Below are positions 55,301 through 64,000 of a stretch of 64,000 nt of DNA, one piece after another (the stretch's first letter is position 1; each line of letters begins with the position of its first letter). The notes beneath the pieces were generated by a model, which saw nothing but the letters and a program-made list of their open reading frames with translations, made no database searches and was not told where the DNA came from. The stretch is from PoT sp049331405 (GTDB taxonomy: Bacteria; Planctomycetota; Planctomycetia; Isosphaerales; Isosphaeraceae): contig NZ_CP186274.1 of NCBI RefSeq assembly GCF_049331405.1, forward strand, positions 186,001 through 250,000. Reading direction: 5' to 3'. A program made the translations under genes and the position numbers.

Positions 55301-55352
55301 GGCCCGAGTCGGGTCGCCGCCGGCGAGCGGTGGACCCGGCCCGGGCCTTTTT
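55301..55352 (+). terminator. Intrinsic terminator after DUF3472 gene
   Basis: GGCCCG (55301-55306) pairs with CGGGCC (55342-55347), an inner GGGTC/GACCC stem extends it, and five T follow (55348-55352). Confidence 0.75.
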
Positions 55353-55405
55353 CGTTCGAGAGGCTCCGCGTGCGGAAGCCGGAAATCGGGCCGATCGGGA
55401 CGCAG

Positions 55406-55422
55406 TGTGAGTGCTACTCACA
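55406..55422. promoter_or_regulatory. 17-base perfect palindrome upstream of the Hint gene
   Basis: TGTGAGTGCTACTCACA, with 7-base arms and a 3-base centre, 147 bases before the Hint-domain gene. The size and symmetry suit an operator. Confidence 0.4.
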
Positions 55423-55568
55423 TAACCGAGGCGGTCGCCTTGCCGACGGGGCGTCGTCACACCATGATGTCATTGACGGGCGGGAATCCATGCGAGGATG
55501 AGTTGTCATGAACATCCTCTCGGGCTTCGCGCCGGTCGGGCTCGGTGGTGCCTTGAGGAGGGTCGGCG

Positions 55569-57740
55569 ATGTTCGCGAGCCTTTTGCTAGGGATCGGCAT
55601 GACCGCCTTCGCGGCGGATACAGCCCCTTCGGCCGAGGCCCAGGAGGCCTACACTTCGGCGAAGGCCGCCGCGGGCCGCGACTCCGACTCCCAGGTGAAG
55701 CTGGCCCTCTGGTGCGAGGCCCACGGCCTGGCTGCCGAGCGCCTGAAGCACCTGGCGCTCGCGGTGCTCCTGAACCCCAAGGACGCCAGGGCGAGGGCCC
55801 TGATGGGCCTGGTCGCCTTCAACGGGCGCTGGGCGGCCCCGGACGCATTGAGCCGCCAGGTCGAGTCGGACGAGGCGATGGGGCGGAACCTCGCCGAGTA
55901 CAACGCGCGGCGGGCGAAGACCCCGCACACGGCGGCCGCCCACTGGCAGTTGGCCCTCTGGTGCGAGGAGAACGGCCTGAAACCCGAGGCGATCGCCCAC
56001 CTGACGACGGTCGTGCGACTGGATCCGAAGCGAGACGCGGCCTGGAAACGCCTCGGCTACAGGCGAGAGAGGGTGCGCTGGGTCACGGAGGCCCAGATCG
56101 AGGCCGCCCGGGCCGAGCTCGAGGAACAGAAGCGGGCCACGCAGCGCTGGCGGAAGGAGCTCTCGGTCCTGAGCACCAGGCTCGAGTCGCCCAGGACGAA
56201 GACTGAGGCCCTCAAGGGCCTCGCCGAGGTGAACGACCCCCGCGCCGTGCCGGCGATCTGGTCCACGTTCGTCGCCAACCGGAAGCCGAGATTGGCGCTC
56301 GCCGCGCAGTTGCTCGGCCAGGTCGATTCGCCGCTGGCGTCGCGGTCGCTCGTCTACCTGGGGCTCTCCACCTCGTCGGGCGAGGTCCGCCGCCTCGTCT
56401 CCGAGACCTTGAAGCGGCGCGACCCCTGCGAATACGCGGGCATCGCGATCGCCCTGATCCGCGACCCGATCAAGTACGAGGTCAAGGACGTCGAGGGGCC
56501 GGGCTCCCCGGGCACGCTCTTCGTCTCGGGGAAGAAGGTCGACTACAAGCGCCAGTACACCCCGGCGACGCTCCCGAACATCCCGCCCATGCCGACGGAT
56601 TCGATCTATTACGACGACAACGGCCTGCCGGTCATCAATCGAATGACGGGCATCTTTGAGGAAATGGCAAGCCTCTCAGTCGCCGGATTGCCCACGAAGG
56701 AAACGATCCATCAAGACCTCCTCCGGGCGCAAAGAGACATACTGGCGCCCTCGGGCGAGGCGGGGAAAGCCTTCGGTCAGTTCTTCATCGATCATCCTCC
56801 GAGCGTCTCTCAATGGGTGGGAATCCAATCGCCATACGCCGCAAGAGCGATCGATACGTTAACGAATACGAAGGAGCCAGGTCGAGTATTCGGGAGTTCG
56901 GGATATGAAAATGTGGTCGGGACCTACGCCACTTCAGTCCAGATCCCCGTAGGCCAGATGGCCCTCGAGGCGCAGAGGTCGGTGATGGTCGCGGAGCAGC
57001 GATTGCGGGAGGACGTCGCCTCGCTCGAGAGCACGAACGCCGACATCGACCGCTCGAACAAGAACGTGCTCGAGCTCCTGACGAATTCGACCGGCGAGGA
57101 CTTCGGCCCGAATCAGAAGGGCTGGGATAAGTGGTTCGCCGACCAGCAAGGGTATGCTTTCACTTCGAACGAAAGCGATACGCGTCCGGTGTTCTTCGAG
57201 GAGGTGACCTCCGAGGCCCAGCCCGTCGCGGTGACGAGCTCGACGGAGCTGGTTGGGCTCCGCGTTCACGCCTGCTTCGCGGCCGGTACGGAGGTGGCGA
57301 CGATGACGGGGCGACGCCCCATCGAGTCGCTGAGGGCGGGGGATCGGGTGCTGACCTGGGACACGGCCACGGGCGCGCTGGGGCTCCAGCCGATCCTGAC
57401 GGTCTTCCACAACCCGCCGAGCAAGACACTCCGGCTCGAATTCGAGGACGACGCCATCGTCACGACCCCCTGGCACCGCTTCTGGATCGCGGGCAAGGGG
57501 TGGGTCGTCGCCAGGGACCTGAAGGCGGGGGACGTGGTGCGGACCCTCGCGCGGGCGTCCAGGATCGTCTCGATCTCCCCCGCGGAAACCCAGCTCGTCT
57601 ACAACCTGGAGGTCGCCCAGGACCACGACTACCTCGTCGGCGAGCGAGGTGCCCTCGTTCACGATAATAGCTTCTTTATGACGGCCGGTGCCCCCTTCGA
57701 TGGCACGATGGAGGTGAGCAACGCGCCAAAACGACCCTAA
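55569..57740 (+). CDS. Exported TPR/HEAT-like protein with C-terminal Hint (intein-type) domain
   Basis: A 723-residue protein: signal peptide (about 1-15, AFA before ADTAPS), helical repeat regions (about 30-270, including paired LALWCEAHGL and LALWCEENGL repeats), a less regular middle (about 290-560), and a Hint domain (569-700). The Hint domain has the autocleavage set: Cys569 in HACFAAGTEV, T-x-x-H in TTPWH, and the C-terminal His698-Asp699-Asn700 followed by Ser701. Only 23 residues remain after it. In polymorphic toxins a Hint domain precedes a toxin domain; here none is present. GAGGAGG precedes the ATG. The middle part around 56640-56930 is AT-richer. Confidence 0.85.
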   Translation: MFASLLLGIGMTAFAADTAPSAEAQEAYTSAKAAAGRDSDSQVKLALWCEAHGLAAERLKHLALAVLLNPKDARARALMGLVAFNGRWAAPDALSRQVESDEAMGRNLAEYNARRAKTPHTAAAHWQLALWCEENGLKPEAIAHLTTVVRLDPKRDAAWKRLGYRRERVRWVTEAQIEAARAELEEQKRATQRWRKELSVLSTRLESPRTKTEALKGLAEVNDPRAVPAIWSTFVANRKPRLALAAQLLGQVDSPLASRSLVYLGLSTSSGEVRRLVSETLKRRDPCEYAGIAIALIRDPIKYEVKDVEGPGSPGTLFVSGKKVDYKRQYTPATLPNIPPMPTDSIYYDDNGLPVINRMTGIFEEMASLSVAGLPTKETIHQDLLRAQRDILAPSGEAGKAFGQFFIDHPPSVSQWVGIQSPYAARAIDTLTNTKEPGRVFGSSGYENVVGTYATSVQIPVGQMALEAQRSVMVAEQRLREDVASLESTNADIDRSNKNVLELLTNSTGEDFGPNQKGWDKWFADQQGYAFTSNESDTRPVFFEEVTSEAQPVAVTSSTELVGLRVHACFAAGTEVATMTGRRPIESLRAGDRVLTWDTATGALGLQPILTVFHNPPSKTLRLEFEDDAIVTTPWHRFWIAGKGWVVARDLKAGDVVRTLARASRIVSISPAETQLVYNLEVAQDHDYLVGERGALVHDNSFFMTAGAPFDGTMEVSNAPKRP

Positions 57741-57829
57741 CTCGATTTCAATAACTAGTGAAATATTGATCCGATAGTTAAATAAAATATCATTAGATTT
57801 AATTAATTGAATAAGTCTTCGCCCACGAG
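57741..57829. other. AT-rich tail after the Hint gene
   Basis: 57741-57815 is by far the most AT-rich stretch of the right half (TTAAATAAAATAT and TTTAATTAATTGAATAAG words). It is not coding. It may be a remnant of a lost 3' segment or just an untranslated end. Confidence 0.45.
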
Positions 57830-57880
57830 ATGGGCACCGCCCGCCCCCTCAACCCATGGAGGCCGGTTGGCGGTGCCCAT
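57830..57880 (+). terminator. Terminator after the Hint gene
   Basis: A perfect 12-bp stem, 57830-57841 with 57869-57880, followed by TCTTTT. Confidence 0.65.
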
Positions 57881-57998
57881 TCTTTTCGAAAGGGGGCGAA
57901 ATCGGCCGGACTTTCGAACTTCTTTGTTAGATATCCCCCGCGACCGGGAAGTATTAGTCTGGACGTAACCTGGCTTGCTTCTCGAGGGGGGGATTCCC

Positions 57999-60884
57999 AT
58001 GGGCAGTCGGAACGCGGGCTCCGTCGCCGAGCCGATCGGCAGGCTCTTCCAGGTTGGGACCATCGCCGGCCTCTCGGATTCCCAACTCCTGGGCAGGTTC
58101 GTCGCCGGGCGCGACGAGGCCGCGTTCGCCGCGCTGGTCGCCCGACACGGGCCGATGGTGCTGTCCGTCTGCCGGCAGCTCGTGCGGGATGGGCATGACG
58201 CCGAGGACGCGTTCCAGGCCGCCTTCCTCGTCCTCGCCCGCCGCGCCCATTCCCTCCGCGACCCTGAATTGCTCGGACACTGGCTCTATCGGGTCGCCCG
58301 GCGCTCGGCGCAGAAGGCGAACGCCCTGCGGGCGAGGCGTCGCGAGCGGCAGTCGCGAATGATCGCCCTGATTTCGGCAAGTCGCGACGATTCCGGGAGC
58401 TCATCGCTCGAGCGGCTCGAGGACTTTGGGGCCCTGCATCGAGAGATCGATCGTCTGCCCGAACGCTATCGCGTGCCAATCGTGCTCTGCTACCTGGAGG
58501 GCCTCTCGCATGCGGAAGTGGCCCGGAGACTCTCGAAGCAGGTGGGGACGGTCGGTGTCCTGCTGTCGAGGGCTCGACGGCTCCTGCGCGAGCGGCTGGA
58601 ACGCTCGGGGATCGCGATGCCCGCCGCCTTCCTCGTCGCCGGGTGGGAGGCCGAATCCCCTGGTGCGGTTCCTGCGTCGCTTGTCGCGAAGGCCTGCGCC
58701 GCGACCCGCTGCGGGGCGGTTCGAACGACCGCGGTCGTCATCGCCGAGGGAGTCCACAGAGGCATGCTCGCCGCCTCGCTGAAAGGCTCGGGAATGATCA
58801 TCCTCGTCCTCGCGGGGATCTTCGGAGGCGCGACGCTCGGCCCCTTGGAGCAGGGCACCACCGACGACTCGATCCGATCCGAAGCGATGCCGAATCCTCG
58901 GGGAAACGCACCCGCCCCGGCGAGTCGCCCTGCCGAAAACCCGGACGAGGCGGCGGCGGTCGTGGTGCGCGGCCAGGTCGTCGACCCCAGCGGAAAGCCC
59001 GTCGCGGGGGCGTCGGTGCATTTCTTCGATCTCCGGGCCTATTTCACGGCCGGATCCCGGGAGGGGCCTGACGGGACATCCACTCGAGCCGACGGGCAAT
59101 TCATGCTGAACGCGCCCCGTACCGCGTTCGAAAGGATGGATCGGAAAGTGGGGCGTTGCACGGCTCGAGTCGTCGCCTCAGCCCCCGGATATGGGCTGGC
59201 CTGGGCCGACGTGCCGGAGGAGGGCAACGTCACCGTGCGGCTGGTCGTGGACGACGTCCCGATCGAAGGGCGGATCCTCGACCTCGAAGGCCGGCCGGTC
59301 GCCGGCGCCGGCGTGATGGTCGACTTCCTCTGGGCCCCACAAGCCGGGACCGACCTGTCCCCCTGGATCGACCGGGTGAAGGCTGGTAAGGCGTATGCGG
59401 CCGGCGAGGGCATGGAGCCCTTGCCGTTGAACATCCTGCGGCCGGGCCTGGGGCTCGACCGCACAACGGGGCCCGACGGCCGGTTCCGGATCGAGGGGAT
59501 CGGCGCCGAGCGTGTAGCCACGCTGCTGGTCTCGGGCCCCGGGATCGAGACCTCGGCCATCGAGGTGATGACGAAGAACGGCCCCGACCTCCGGGCGACT
59601 CGGGACGTGATTAACCCGCCCCGGCCGATCCTCTATCGCGCCGCCAGGTTCACTCACGCCTCGGCGCGGAGCCGGCCGATCGTGGGGACGATCCGGGATA
59701 AGGACACGGGCCTGCCCCTCGGTGGTGCGGTCGTGCAGGGTATGGTCTATGAGCCGAGGAGCGCCCTCTTCGCGAAGGGGGTCGAGGCGACGACCGATGC
59801 CCAAGGGAAATACCGGCTCCTCGGGCTCCCGGAGGCCCAGGAATACTCCCTGCAAGTCACGCCGACGCCGGGCCAGGCCTATCCCCCCGCGACCTTCCGG
59901 GCCTCGGCCAGGTCCGTCGGCGCCGAGCCGCTGACGAGGGACATGGCCCTCAAACGCGGGGTGCTCGTGCGAGGCCGCCTGATCGACAAGGGGACCGGCC
60001 GCCCCGTCTCCGGCAATGTCTCGGTGCGCCTCGCCGACGATAACCCGCACCTCAGGGAGTTCCCCGGGTACGACGGCAGCGAGACCTTCGCCAATGTCGG
60101 TAAGGACGGCCGGTTCCAGATTGCCGCCCTCCCGGGGCCCAGCCTGCTCACCGCGCACTCGGTCCGGAACCGGTACAAAGGTTGGAGCGGGATCGACGCC
60201 ATCGCCAATCCGGGGCGTTATGGGTTCCCCAGGCAGGCGGACGGGACGCTCGTCCTCGAAGGATATCACGCCCTCGCCGAGATCAACCCCGAGCCCGGGG
60301 CCGTTAGCCTGACTCGCGACCTCGAGGTCGACCCCGGCCGATCCGCCTCGGTCGCGATCGTCGATGACAAGGGCAAGCCCGTAGATGGGGCGCTCGCCCG
60401 GGGGCTGGAGGCCCTGGACCCGGCGACGCCACAGCCCTTGCACGCCTCCACGATCGAGGTTCATGCCCTCGACCCTGCGAAACCGCGCCGCCTGTGGGTC
60501 TACCACCCCGAGCGTCAGATCGCCGGCTCGATCCCGTTGCGTGGCGATGAGGGCCGCCCTCTGACGCTCCGGATGCAGGCTATGGGTCGCATCAAAGGAC
60601 GCCTGGTCGACGCCGGGGGCCGGCCGATCGACAACGCCACGCTGGTCAACCTGCACATCTACGGTCCCAGGTTCCACCCCGATCGCGGGATCGTACCAGG
60701 ACCCGGCAGGATCGTCCTCGGAGACGGTGGGCGATTCCGGCTCGAAGGGTTCGTCGCCGGAGCCAAGTACTCGATGCAGGCCTTGAGATCGGGGATGAAG
60801 GCCGCGCCCGTCTTCCAGGACGTTGTCATCGAGCCGGGCGAGACGCGCGACCTGGGGGACATTGTTCTAAATCAATCTAAATAA
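57999..60884 (+). CDS. ECF sigma factor fused to a membrane segment and carboxypeptidase-regulatory-like domains
   Basis: A 961-residue fusion. Sigma-2 (about 38-105: DEAAFAALVARHGPMVLSVC, DAEDAFQAAFLVLARRA) and sigma-4 (about 150-205: LPERYRVPIVLCYLEGLSHA, EVARRLSKQVGTVGVLLSRA) are complete. One membrane helix follows (about 264-282, MIILVLAGIFGGATLG), then 680 residues with several carboxypeptidase-regulatory-like beta domains (VRGQVVDPSGKPVAGASVHF, IEGRILDLEGRPVAGAGVMV, IKGRLVDAGGRPIDNATLVN). The likely layout is sigma domain in the cytoplasm and beta domains outside, so the protein may sense an external signal. ATG at 57999 has a run of G upstream. Confidence 0.9.
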   Translation: MGSRNAGSVAEPIGRLFQVGTIAGLSDSQLLGRFVAGRDEAAFAALVARHGPMVLSVCRQLVRDGHDAEDAFQAAFLVLARRAHSLRDPELLGHWLYRVARRSAQKANALRARRRERQSRMIALISASRDDSGSSSLERLEDFGALHREIDRLPERYRVPIVLCYLEGLSHAEVARRLSKQVGTVGVLLSRARRLLRERLERSGIAMPAAFLVAGWEAESPGAVPASLVAKACAATRCGAVRTTAVVIAEGVHRGMLAASLKGSGMIILVLAGIFGGATLGPLEQGTTDDSIRSEAMPNPRGNAPAPASRPAENPDEAAAVVVRGQVVDPSGKPVAGASVHFFDLRAYFTAGSREGPDGTSTRADGQFMLNAPRTAFERMDRKVGRCTARVVASAPGYGLAWADVPEEGNVTVRLVVDDVPIEGRILDLEGRPVAGAGVMVDFLWAPQAGTDLSPWIDRVKAGKAYAAGEGMEPLPLNILRPGLGLDRTTGPDGRFRIEGIGAERVATLLVSGPGIETSAIEVMTKNGPDLRATRDVINPPRPILYRAARFTHASARSRPIVGTIRDKDTGLPLGGAVVQGMVYEPRSALFAKGVEATTDAQGKYRLLGLPEAQEYSLQVTPTPGQAYPPATFRASARSVGAEPLTRDMALKRGVLVRGRLIDKGTGRPVSGNVSVRLADDNPHLREFPGYDGSETFANVGKDGRFQIAALPGPSLLTAHSVRNRYKGWSGIDAIANPGRYGFPRQADGTLVLEGYHALAEINPEPGAVSLTRDLEVDPGRSASVAIVDDKGKPVDGALARGLEALDPATPQPLHASTIEVHALDPAKPRRLWVYHPERQIAGSIPLRGDEGRPLTLRMQAMGRIKGRLVDAGGRPIDNATLVNLHIYGPRFHPDRGIVPGPGRIVLGDGGRFRLEGFVAGAKYSMQALRSGMKAAPVFQDVVIEPGETRDLGDIVLNQSK

Positions 60885-60914
60885 AAACACGTGATTTTTG
60901 ATAATGGAAAAAAA

Positions 60915-63843
60915 TTAATGGGGATGTGCGGGCTTCGCCACGATCGGCTCGGCGAGGCGGGCGCGCCACTCGGCGGCCTTCTCCGGCTTGTTCCAGGATT
61001 CGTAGAGCCGGACGACTCGCTTGCCGGCCGCGGCGATTCGGTATCGGGCGTAGGTCGGGGAGATCTCCGCGCGGCGGCACTCGAGGCCGTCGAGGGCCTC
61101 GAGCAACATCGGCTCGGCCTCGTCGAAGCGATCCAGGCCGAGCAGGGCGTCGCCGAGGAGGGACCGGGCCTGAGAGGTCGTGGGGGAGTCGGGCAGACTG
61201 GCTTCGAGGATAACGAGGGCCTCGCGCAAGAGCGGCTCGGCCTCGGCGTATCTCCGGGAATCGAGCATGCCCTCGCCCTGGTCCATGAGGATGTCAGCAT
61301 GGGCGGGGGAATTGGCCCCGCGCTTCCGCCGGGCGGCCTCGAGCCATTTCCGGCGCCAGGCATCGGCCTTTTCGAGGTCCCCACGTCGCTCCAGGGACGT
61401 GCAGAGGCTCATGATGATCGTGGAGGCCTCGGCGTGGCTGAAGTCGAGCTTCTCGAGGCCCGTCCCGGCCTGGTGCAGGAGGGTCGAGGCTTTATCGATA
61501 TCCCCGGCGGCCTCGTAGGCGAGGCCGAGGTTCCAGAGGCTGTGGACCGTGTAGGGGTTGTAGTCGCCGAGGAGCATGACGCGAGATTCGCGCACCTGCT
61601 CGCCCAGGCGGATCGCCTCCTCGGTCCGGCCGAAGGCCCGGTACATGCCGGCGAGGCTGTCGAGGATCATGAGGGTGCTGGGATGTTCGGCCCCTCGCCT
61701 CGGCACGATCTCGTCGCGGGCTTGCTCGAAGAGCGCGAGGGCCTGCCGCATCTTGCCGGCGGCTCGATATCTTAAGGCCAGATTGTTCAGCGAGATGATG
61801 GAGAGGGTATGGTCGACGCCGTATTTCCTCACCCGGGCCTCGCGCACGCTTCGGGCCAGGGCGATGGACTCGGCCTGCTTGCCCAGGGTCATGTCGACGC
61901 CGGAGAGGAAGTCGAGGACGTCGAGGGTCCGGTCGTCGTCGGGGCCGAACTTCGCGGCGAGGATGTCGCGGGCCTGCTCGAGTAGCGGCTGCGCCTCCGC
62001 CGGCCTGCCGACTTTCCAGTACGCCACCGCCAGGTTGCGGAGCGTGGCCAGGGTGTCGTCGTGGTCGGATCCGAGGATTGCTGCCTGGGCGTTGCGGACG
62101 CGCTCGAGCAGGGGGATCGCTTCGTTCGGCTCGCCCGCGTCGAAGATGGCGGAGGCCTGCTGCGAGAGAGCGGCGAGCGTCACCTCGTGGTCGGGGCCGA
62201 GCAAGGCGTGCCGGGCGGCGACGGCCTTCGCGAGCAGGGCCCTCGCCCTGGCGGCGTGCCCGAGCCGCCTGGTATGTCCGGCCGAGCCGATACTGGAGGT
62301 TGGCCACGACCAGGGGGTCGCCCACGGCGTCCCCTTCGAGCTCGGCCGCGGCCCGGTCCAGGCGGTCCGCGAGGATCAGCTTCAAGGGGCGGCCCTCGCG
62401 CTCCTCGGCGCCGGGGTCGAGGTCGTCGAAGACCGACGCAAGGATCTCGCCCCCCTTCTCGATCTGCCGGAGCCGCTTCTGGGCCCGGGCGTTGGCCCTC
62501 GATTCCCCCTCGGCCCGCGCGACCTCCTCCTTGCGAGCGAGGTCGGCCCGGACAAGGCCCCACGACGTGCCGACGATGCCTGCCACCAAGAGGGCGAAGA
62601 TGATCGCGGTCGTCAGCATCGTCCCCCGGTTCCGACGCAGGAACTTGCCGAGGAGGTAGCCGGCCGAGGGGGGGCAGGCTTCCACGGATTCGTCGGAGAG
62701 ATAGCGCTGGACGTCCCGCATCAGGCCGTCGGCCGTCTCGTAGCGGCGGGCGCGGTCCTTCTCCAGGCACTTCATGACGATCCAGTCGAGCTCACCGCGC
62801 ACGAGCCTGGCCAGTCGCGAAGGGTCGAGCTGACGCCGAGCCGCCAGGCTCGGCAGGGCGTCGCTGCAGGAGAGGCGGCTGCTGGGGCGGGGCGGATCCT
62901 CCTCCTTGATCACGCGGAGCATCTCGTGCCAGGCGGCCTGCTGGAAGCGGCCTCGCTCCAGGGGTGTCGAGCCGGTGAGCAACTCGTAGAGGATCACGCC
63001 GAGGGCGTAGACGTCGGATCTCGCGTCGATGTCGATGTTGTTGAACTCGGCCTGTTCCGGGCTCATATAAAGAGGAGTTCCCACGACGGCGCCGAGGGCC
63101 GTACGCAGGGTATGCTCGGTGAGGGGCCGGAGGATCGCCTTGGCCAGGCCGAAGTCGATGACCTTCGGCACCGGCTGGCCGTCGGACCGGCAGACGAGGA
63201 TGTTGCCGGGCTTCAGGTCTCGGTGGATCACCCCTTTCGTGTGCGCGTGCTGGATCGCCCGGCAGACCGTCACGAAGAGGCCGAGGCGCTCGGCGATGCT
63301 CAGGCGGGCGTCGTCGCAGAACTCGTTGAGCGGGCTCCCCTCGACGTACTCCATGACGAAGTAGGGACGGCCCTCCCGGGTCGTGCCGCCGTCGAGCACC
63401 CTGGCGATATTCGGGTGGTCCATCAGGGCCAGGGCCTGCCGCTCGGCCTCGAACCGGGCCAGCACCGTCTTCGTGTCCATGCCCGGCTTGATCAGCTTCA
63501 GGGCCACGATCCTACGCACCGGCTCGGTCTGCTCGGCCTTCCAGACGGTCCCCATCCCGCCGACGCCGACCTCTTCCAGGAGCGTGTACCGCTCGGCGAT
63601 CACGGCCCCCTTGCGCAGGTCCATGAACCCCTGGCCGAACGTGCCGACGATCGAGGCGTCGCCCCAGTCGCGCGCCCAGGCCGACTGGTCGAGGATGCCG
63701 AGCGTCTGATCGTGCGCGACGAGGAGGCGTTCGACCCGCATCCGCAGCTCGGGATTGCCCGCACAGGCGGCATCCAGGAAGGCCCGACGCTCCGAACCCC
63801 CAGCCTTCTCCAGCGCCGCGACGAAAATCAGTTCTTCGCCCAT
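60915..63843 (-). CDS. Membrane Ser/Thr protein kinase with TPRs, interrupted by a one-base frameshift
   Basis: Reads as a 975-residue protein if one extra base is skipped. The N-terminal part (from ATG 63843) has the kinase: G-loop VGVGGMG (92-98), Lys116 in VALKLIK, HRDLKPGN (207-214) and DFG at 230, then a membrane helix (about 408-430, TTAIIFALLVAGIVGTSWG) and LQYRLGRTYQ. At about 62268 the frame must shift by one: the kinase frame then becomes Arg-rich and ends at 61492, while the other frame continues RLGHAARARALLAKAVAARH and TPRs (LGPDHEVTLAALSQQ onward) to 60915. The total span is 3n+1, as a single insertion predicts. Convergent with the ECF gene, 30 bases apart. Confidence 0.85.
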
Positions 63844-63893
63844 GGCTCCGACTCCGACCGCCGAACGGACGCTCGAGACAGGATCTGAAGGAA

Positions 63894-63931
63894 ATGGAGC
63901 GGAATCCCGGAGGGTTGAGATTCCGCTCCAT
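63894..63931. other. Hairpin in the kinase leader
   Basis: A perfect 13-bp stem, 63894-63906 with 63919-63931, with a 12-base loop, about 50 bases upstream of the kinase start. A second 8-bp stem (63938-63945 with 63963-63970) follows. It could be the terminator of a gene beyond the right edge or a leader structure. Confidence 0.5.
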
Positions 63932-64000
63932 GGCGAGTGAGGCCGAGGGCCATCCCAACACCCGGCCTCAGTACGCACATTTCATATATTTATGGAAGCA

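Noticed and set aside
61576..63888. A 770-codon plus-strand frame opposite the kinase
   Set aside because: Kinase motifs on the minus strand are unambiguous; the plus frame has no domain.

Overview
The window looks like a chromosomal segment of a high-GC planctomycete, most likely family Isosphaeraceae. I infer this from protein families rather than from a marker gene: three DUF1559 pseudopilin-like proteins, a DUF1592/DUF1552 cytochrome gene pair, a Ser/Thr kinase with TPRs, an ECF sigma factor fused to a membrane segment and carboxypeptidase-regulatory-like domains, Tat-exported Gfo/Idh/MocA oxidoreductase, DUF3472 and a Uma2 protein. I see no rRNA, tRNA, insertion sequence or CRISPR array.

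Left part (1-27 kb), mostly minus strand: two tandemly duplicated DUF1559 genes flanking a YezD-like gene; a two-gene operon of retropepsin-PDZ proteins, one with an altered active site; an MFS transporter; a rhomboid protease; a translationally coupled pair of paralogous membrane proteins; YqgE/AlgH; a family-39 glycosyltransferase; a third DUF1559 protein with an AT-rich internal patch; an alkaline-phosphatase-superfamily protein; a plus-strand btuFCD-like ABC operon behind a clear cobalamin riboswitch and promoter; an HSP90-family ATPase with a large TPR protein directly downstream; a Gfo/Idh/MocA oxidoreductase; Uma2; and a transglutaminase-like protein.

Centre (about 27.9-33.6 kb): a gene-poor stretch with near-match DnaA boxes, four copies of a 10-mer and an AT-rich patch, followed by dnaN, dciA (DUF721) and gyrB. 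Gene orientation switches here: about 15 of 21 genes point left before it and 16 of 20 point right after it. I read this as a candidate replication origin. dnaA and recF are not in the window.

Right part (34-64 kb), mostly plus strand: a SWIM-SNF2 helicase, a secreted protein of unknown function, an RDD protein, an M28 peptidase, a degenerate nuclease-fold protein, the DUF1592/DUF1552 pair, a 2OG-Fe(II) oxygenase, glutamate decarboxylase, an FAD monooxygenase with a TetR regulator and a possible operator, YaiI, DUF3472, a Hint-domain protein, the ECF fusion, and a kinase-TPR gene broken by a one-base frameshift. Several intergenic hairpins look like transcription terminators, many between converging genes. 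Starts were chosen from Shine-Dalgarno spacing, signal peptides and family length, so many differ from the longest open frame.
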